Shown here piece by piece: positions 62,227 to 64,000 of a stretch of DNA of 64,000 nucleotides. Positions within the stretch are counted from its first letter, which is position 1, and the number at the start of each line of letters is the position of its first letter. Source of the DNA: CAUZIR01 sp965250195 (GTDB lineage Bacteria; Chloroflexota; Dehalococcoidia; Lucifugimonadales; UBA2962); contig OZ252295.1 in the NCBI GenBank assembly GCA_965250195.1, positions 2,232,001-2,296,000 on the forward strand, given 5' to 3'. The notes under the pieces are model-generated. The model saw nothing but the letters and a program-made list of their open reading frames with translations, was not told the origin of the DNA and made no database searches. A program made the translations under genes and the position numbers.

Positions 62227-62689
62227 ACCTGTCGGGTCTGGCGATCAGCAGCTGCTCGATCTCAGGCCGTCTTGCCAGAGCCCACGGGCCCAGCACCGTG
62301 GCGTCGACCGGGACGGGCCGCCAGCCCAGCGCCGTCAGGCCGGTGGAGTCAAGGGCGGTTTCCAGTATGAGTCGCGCTTTCTCCGGTTCTCCGTCGGGCT
62401 GGCCGGGCAGAAATACTACGGCGACGGCGAGGTCGGAGTCGGCAACGGCCGCATGGCCGAGCTCGGAAAGCCGTTCGCGTAACAGGTCGAAGGGGATCTG
62501 GATGGCTACACCGGCGCCGTCTCCGGTTTCGGGGTCGGCGTTGACGGCTCCCCGGTGGGTGAGGTTGACGACGGCTTCTACAGCACGTTCGACGATCTCG
62601 TGGGAAGCGTCGCCGGAGACCGATGCCACAAACCCCGTGCCGCAGGCATCTCCAACAGTAGATGGGTCAAACATTCGGGAAGGAGTCAT
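61880..62689 (-). CDS. GltB fragment: N-terminal glutaminase
   Basis: Starts ATG 62689 (a second Met is codon 6). DACGTGFVASVSG contains the nucleophile Cys, which becomes N-terminal after propeptide removal; LTHRGAVNADPETGDGAG and RRAERAF...YIASMSAESVVYKGLML are class II glutaminase blocks. The real frame is lost after LPAFYPDL near 62050; the remaining ~55 residues are Pro/Ser/Thr-rich nonsense. Confidence 0.8.
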   Translation of the reverse strand: MTPSRMFDPSTVGDACGTGFVASVSGDASHEIVERAVEAVVNLTHRGAVNADPETGDGAGVAIQIPFDLLRERLSELGHAAVADSDLAVAVVFLPGQPDGEPEKARLILETALDSTGLTALGWRPVPVDATVLGPWALARRPEIEQLLIARPDRFDDSEYARRLYLARRRAERAFRTGNETVRSTYIASMSAESVVYKGLMLAPQLPAFYPDLPTPAPTPASRSSTSATLPTPCPTGGWPSPCEKSPTTARSTPWVRTSPGWRRGVWTC

Positions 62690-62794
62690 TTGTGAACCGT
62701 ATCACAATGGCGTTGGACCAAAGCTGGAACTTTTCGTTGTCTCGCACCGTCTTTACTGAAGTGGCCTTAAAATTCCGGCCACGGGGGGTCGGCA

Positions 62795-63472
62795 ATGAAA
62801 TCCACACTTAAATGGCACGTTAAAGGGCCAATCGCAACCGTCGGATTCGCGGTACTGGTGATCGCAGTCGCATGCGGCGGCGCCGACGGCCCCAATGACA
62901 CCGACAATGACATCAGGGAGATCGACCTGCCCGAAGGTATTCCCGACATCGAGGCGACGACTATCGAGCCCGATAGCCCGACGAGCTCTGGAATGCTCGT
63001 CCCCAGGGCTCAAACCGTGGAGGAGTTGGTCGACCGGTCCAAGATTGTCGTGGTCGGCACAATCGCCTCTGTAAAGCAGGAATTCCTGTTCGGTGGCTAC
63101 GACGAGAACGGTCAGCCCGAGTCTTTCGAGGACGAAGAGGGCACGCAGTACACTGACTTCGTTGTGGAGGTAGACCAGTTGCTGAAAGGCGACGGCATCG
63201 TGGTCGAGGGCGGCACGTTCATCCTCAGGCTGTTCGGCCATCGCAATCCCTCGGGGACACAGGTCCTTTCTATAGAACCGATCTTGCCCGACGTCGGTGA
63301 CAGCCTGGTGTTCGCCCTGGGCACCAATCCGGACGGCACCTACGGCTCCGGCCCCGACGGCCTGATCGAAGTCGATACAGGCCGACCGGTCTTCATAGAT
63401 GGCCAACCGTTCCCGGGGGCGACGGGCGCCGGGGAGTTCATCAACGCTATCGCAGAGGCGGTCGCCAATTAG
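62795..63472 (+). CDS. Lipoprotein of unknown function
   Basis: 225 residues. The signal ends VIAVAC with lipid Cys27. Mature part: an acidic region (DTDNDIREIDLPEGIPD) and a beta-rich domain with TVEELVDRSKIVVVGTIASV, DFVVEVDQLLKGDG and PILPDVGDSLVFALG. The pattern resembles domains found after lipoprotein signals in actinobacteria and chloroflexi that begin with a sentence like 'DL...S..VV.G.V'. Function unknown. GGGGGG-rich ribosome site about six bases upstream of ATG. Confidence 0.72.
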   Translation: MKSTLKWHVKGPIATVGFAVLVIAVACGGADGPNDTDNDIREIDLPEGIPDIEATTIEPDSPTSSGMLVPRAQTVEELVDRSKIVVVGTIASVKQEFLFGGYDENGQPESFEDEEGTQYTDFVVEVDQLLKGDGIVVEGGTFILRLFGHRNPSGTQVLSIEPILPDVGDSLVFALGTNPDGTYGSGPDGLIEVDTGRPVFIDGQPFPGATGAGEFINAIAEAVAN

Positions 63473-63878
63473 TCGGGCCCCAGTTAGTCGGGCGAAGAGG
63501 TTCGCACTGGCGGGCGGGCTCACCGGGTCGGTCTGGACGCTGGCGCTGGTGTGGATGACCTGGGCCGTCTACAGCGACAGGGAGTTCGACTTCGAGTGGG
63601 TGCTCGCCTTCCATACGGCCCTGATATTTGTTGCCTCGACGCTGCTGCTGGCGGCCCGGTTCGGTTCGGATTCCGGTCCTGACAGCGGCGACTCGGGAGG
63701 CCGGGTGATTCATGCCGCGACGACGCTATACATTGTCGCCCTCGCGGCCGGGACGGTGTTTGCGATCGTAGAATTCTCGGCGGCGGGTGTTCCCCTAATG
63801 ATCGTGCCCGCCGCCGCCCTGACCGTACTGGCGACTGTAGGGTCCAGCCTCACCGTCTGGCACAACCCGCGCCTGTAG
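63399..63878 (+). CDS. Four-helix membrane protein, start uncertain
   Basis: The frame is open from ATG 63399, 159 residues, but the first ~31 residues overlap the lipoprotein gene and are Arg/Ser-rich. The believable part begins near 63493 (AKRFALAGGLTGSVWTLALV), and no ATG, GTG or TTG lies there; a CTG is present in that segment. Four hydrophobic helices follow (VWMTWAVY, VLAFHTALIFVASTLLLAA, TLYIVALAAGTVFAIVEF, MIVPAAALTVLATVGSSLTV). No family recognised. A 12-base near-repeat (AGTCGGGC twice) sits at the junction of the two genes. Confidence 0.6.
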   Translation: MANRSRGRRAPGSSSTLSQRRSPISRAPVSRAKRFALAGGLTGSVWTLALVWMTWAVYSDREFDFEWVLAFHTALIFVASTLLLAARFGSDSGPDSGDSGGRVIHAATTLYIVALAAGTVFAIVEFSAAGVPLMIVPAAALTVLATVGSSLTVWHNPRL

Positions 63879-63942
63879 CTCCCAAACCCACACAACCGCA
63901 GCCCGTTACGGCGGCGTATAGTGGCCCCCGGATGTTTTCTAC

Positions 63943-64000
63943 TTGTCACTAACAGCGGCCCTGCGGCGACTTGGTCGCAACAAGGCGCTCAACGTCGGAA
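63943..64000 (+). CDS. Possible start of a further gene cut by the window end
   Basis: TTG 63943 opens a frame reading MSLTAALRRLGRNKALNVG to the last base. A TATAGT (63917-63922) lies 20 bases upstream as a possible -10. With 19 residues nothing can be said of its function, and the start may be chance. Confidence 0.25.
   Translation, partial: MSLTAALRRLGRNKALNVG

Larger units (their letters stand above)
58133..62689 (-). pseudogene. gltB: Glutamate synthase (GOGAT) large subunit, whole gene with three frameshifts
   Basis: Read across frames it is a complete GltB of about 1,519 residues: class II glutaminase, central domain, FMN synthase domain with 3Fe-4S cluster, and GXGXG helix. It makes glutamate from glutamine and 2-oxoglutarate. 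The frame changes near 62050, 61843 and in a C7 run (G7 on the plus strand, 60161-60167). Each is repaired by adding one base. Between 62050 and 61843 the protein continues in a third frame (DPRTNSSFALFHQRYATNTL ... WMEARGVDMLSPVWDEMQDD). No gltD (small subunit) is adjacent. Either the gene is dead or the sequence has errors; translated products are listed separately as fragments. Confidence 0.85.

Overview
The window is a gene-dense, GC-rich (roughly 60-65 % by eye) bacterial chromosome segment with short spacers, many TTG and GTG starts, several Sec/lipoprotein signal peptides and frequent 1-4 base stop/start overlaps. The repertoire includes a molybdenum hydroxylase fragment, a MoaD-MoaE fusion, CaiB/BaiF CoA-transferase, many SDR oxidoreductases, a PhyH dioxygenase, a CocE/NonD hydrolase, a PIG-L deacetylase, malate synthase with hydroxypyruvate isomerase, and WD40/kelch lipoproteins. 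This resembles free-living Chloroflexota of the Dehalococcoidia/SAR202 type. That placement is an inference from gene content; there is no rRNA or phylogenetic marker search behind it.

Layout. 0-8 kb: end of a CoxM-like FAD subunit, CocE/NonD hydrolase, an IMPase-like gene bracketed by an inverted intergenic repeat, acetyl-CoA synthetase, and a divergent operon of enoyl-CoA hydratase-like protein, CoA-transferase and MoaD-MoaE. 8-13 kb: miaB, then nadA-nadC (quinolinate to nicotinate mononucleotide) and a TolB-like propeller. 13-22 kb (minus strand): ltaE, lspA, rluD, gltX, purQ, a split EamA transporter, purL, fmdB-like, dtd. 22-24.6 kb: threonine synthase and an aminotransferase, convergent. 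24.6-26.4 kb is a lower-GC accessory patch with a slippage-prone tiny membrane protein, a strong terminator, a PriS-like primase, a stop-interrupted antisense gene and a CAT-anticodon tRNA.

26.5-35 kb: two tandem SDRs, an envelope cluster (thioredoxin-like lipoprotein, Ig-like anchored protein, vWA-like/FHA-like membrane protein, cyclophilin lipoprotein), plsY and a PIG-L deacetylase. 35-40 kb (minus): a tightly coupled malate synthase - hydroxypyruvate isomerase - transketolase/PDH-E1-like operon. 40-44.5 kb: SDR, GatC-like and amidase genes, a zinc alcohol dehydrogenase and a hemolysin III homologue. 44.6-51.7 kb: an amber-interrupted small gene, a membrane-fused spermidine-synthase-like protein, a hotdog thioesterase, PhyH, an epimerase and a DHA2 efflux pump. 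51.8-58 kb: a membrane adenylate cyclase, an SQR-like flavoprotein, a frameshifted kelch lipoprotein, an amidohydrolase and an SDR. 58-62.7 kb: glutamate synthase large subunit broken by three frameshifts. The end holds a lipoprotein, a membrane protein and the start of a further gene.

The most unusual signals are: the stand-alone archaeal/eukaryotic-type primase homologue with both conserved histidines replaced by asparagine; CTG start codons inferred for nadC and dtd; the ~40-60 bp repeat family forming an inverted pair at the two ends of the IMPase-like gene; and an excess of single-base lesions (five frameshifts and two in-frame stops) in otherwise conserved genes. The lesions are either real gene decay or recoding, or consensus errors in the assembly.
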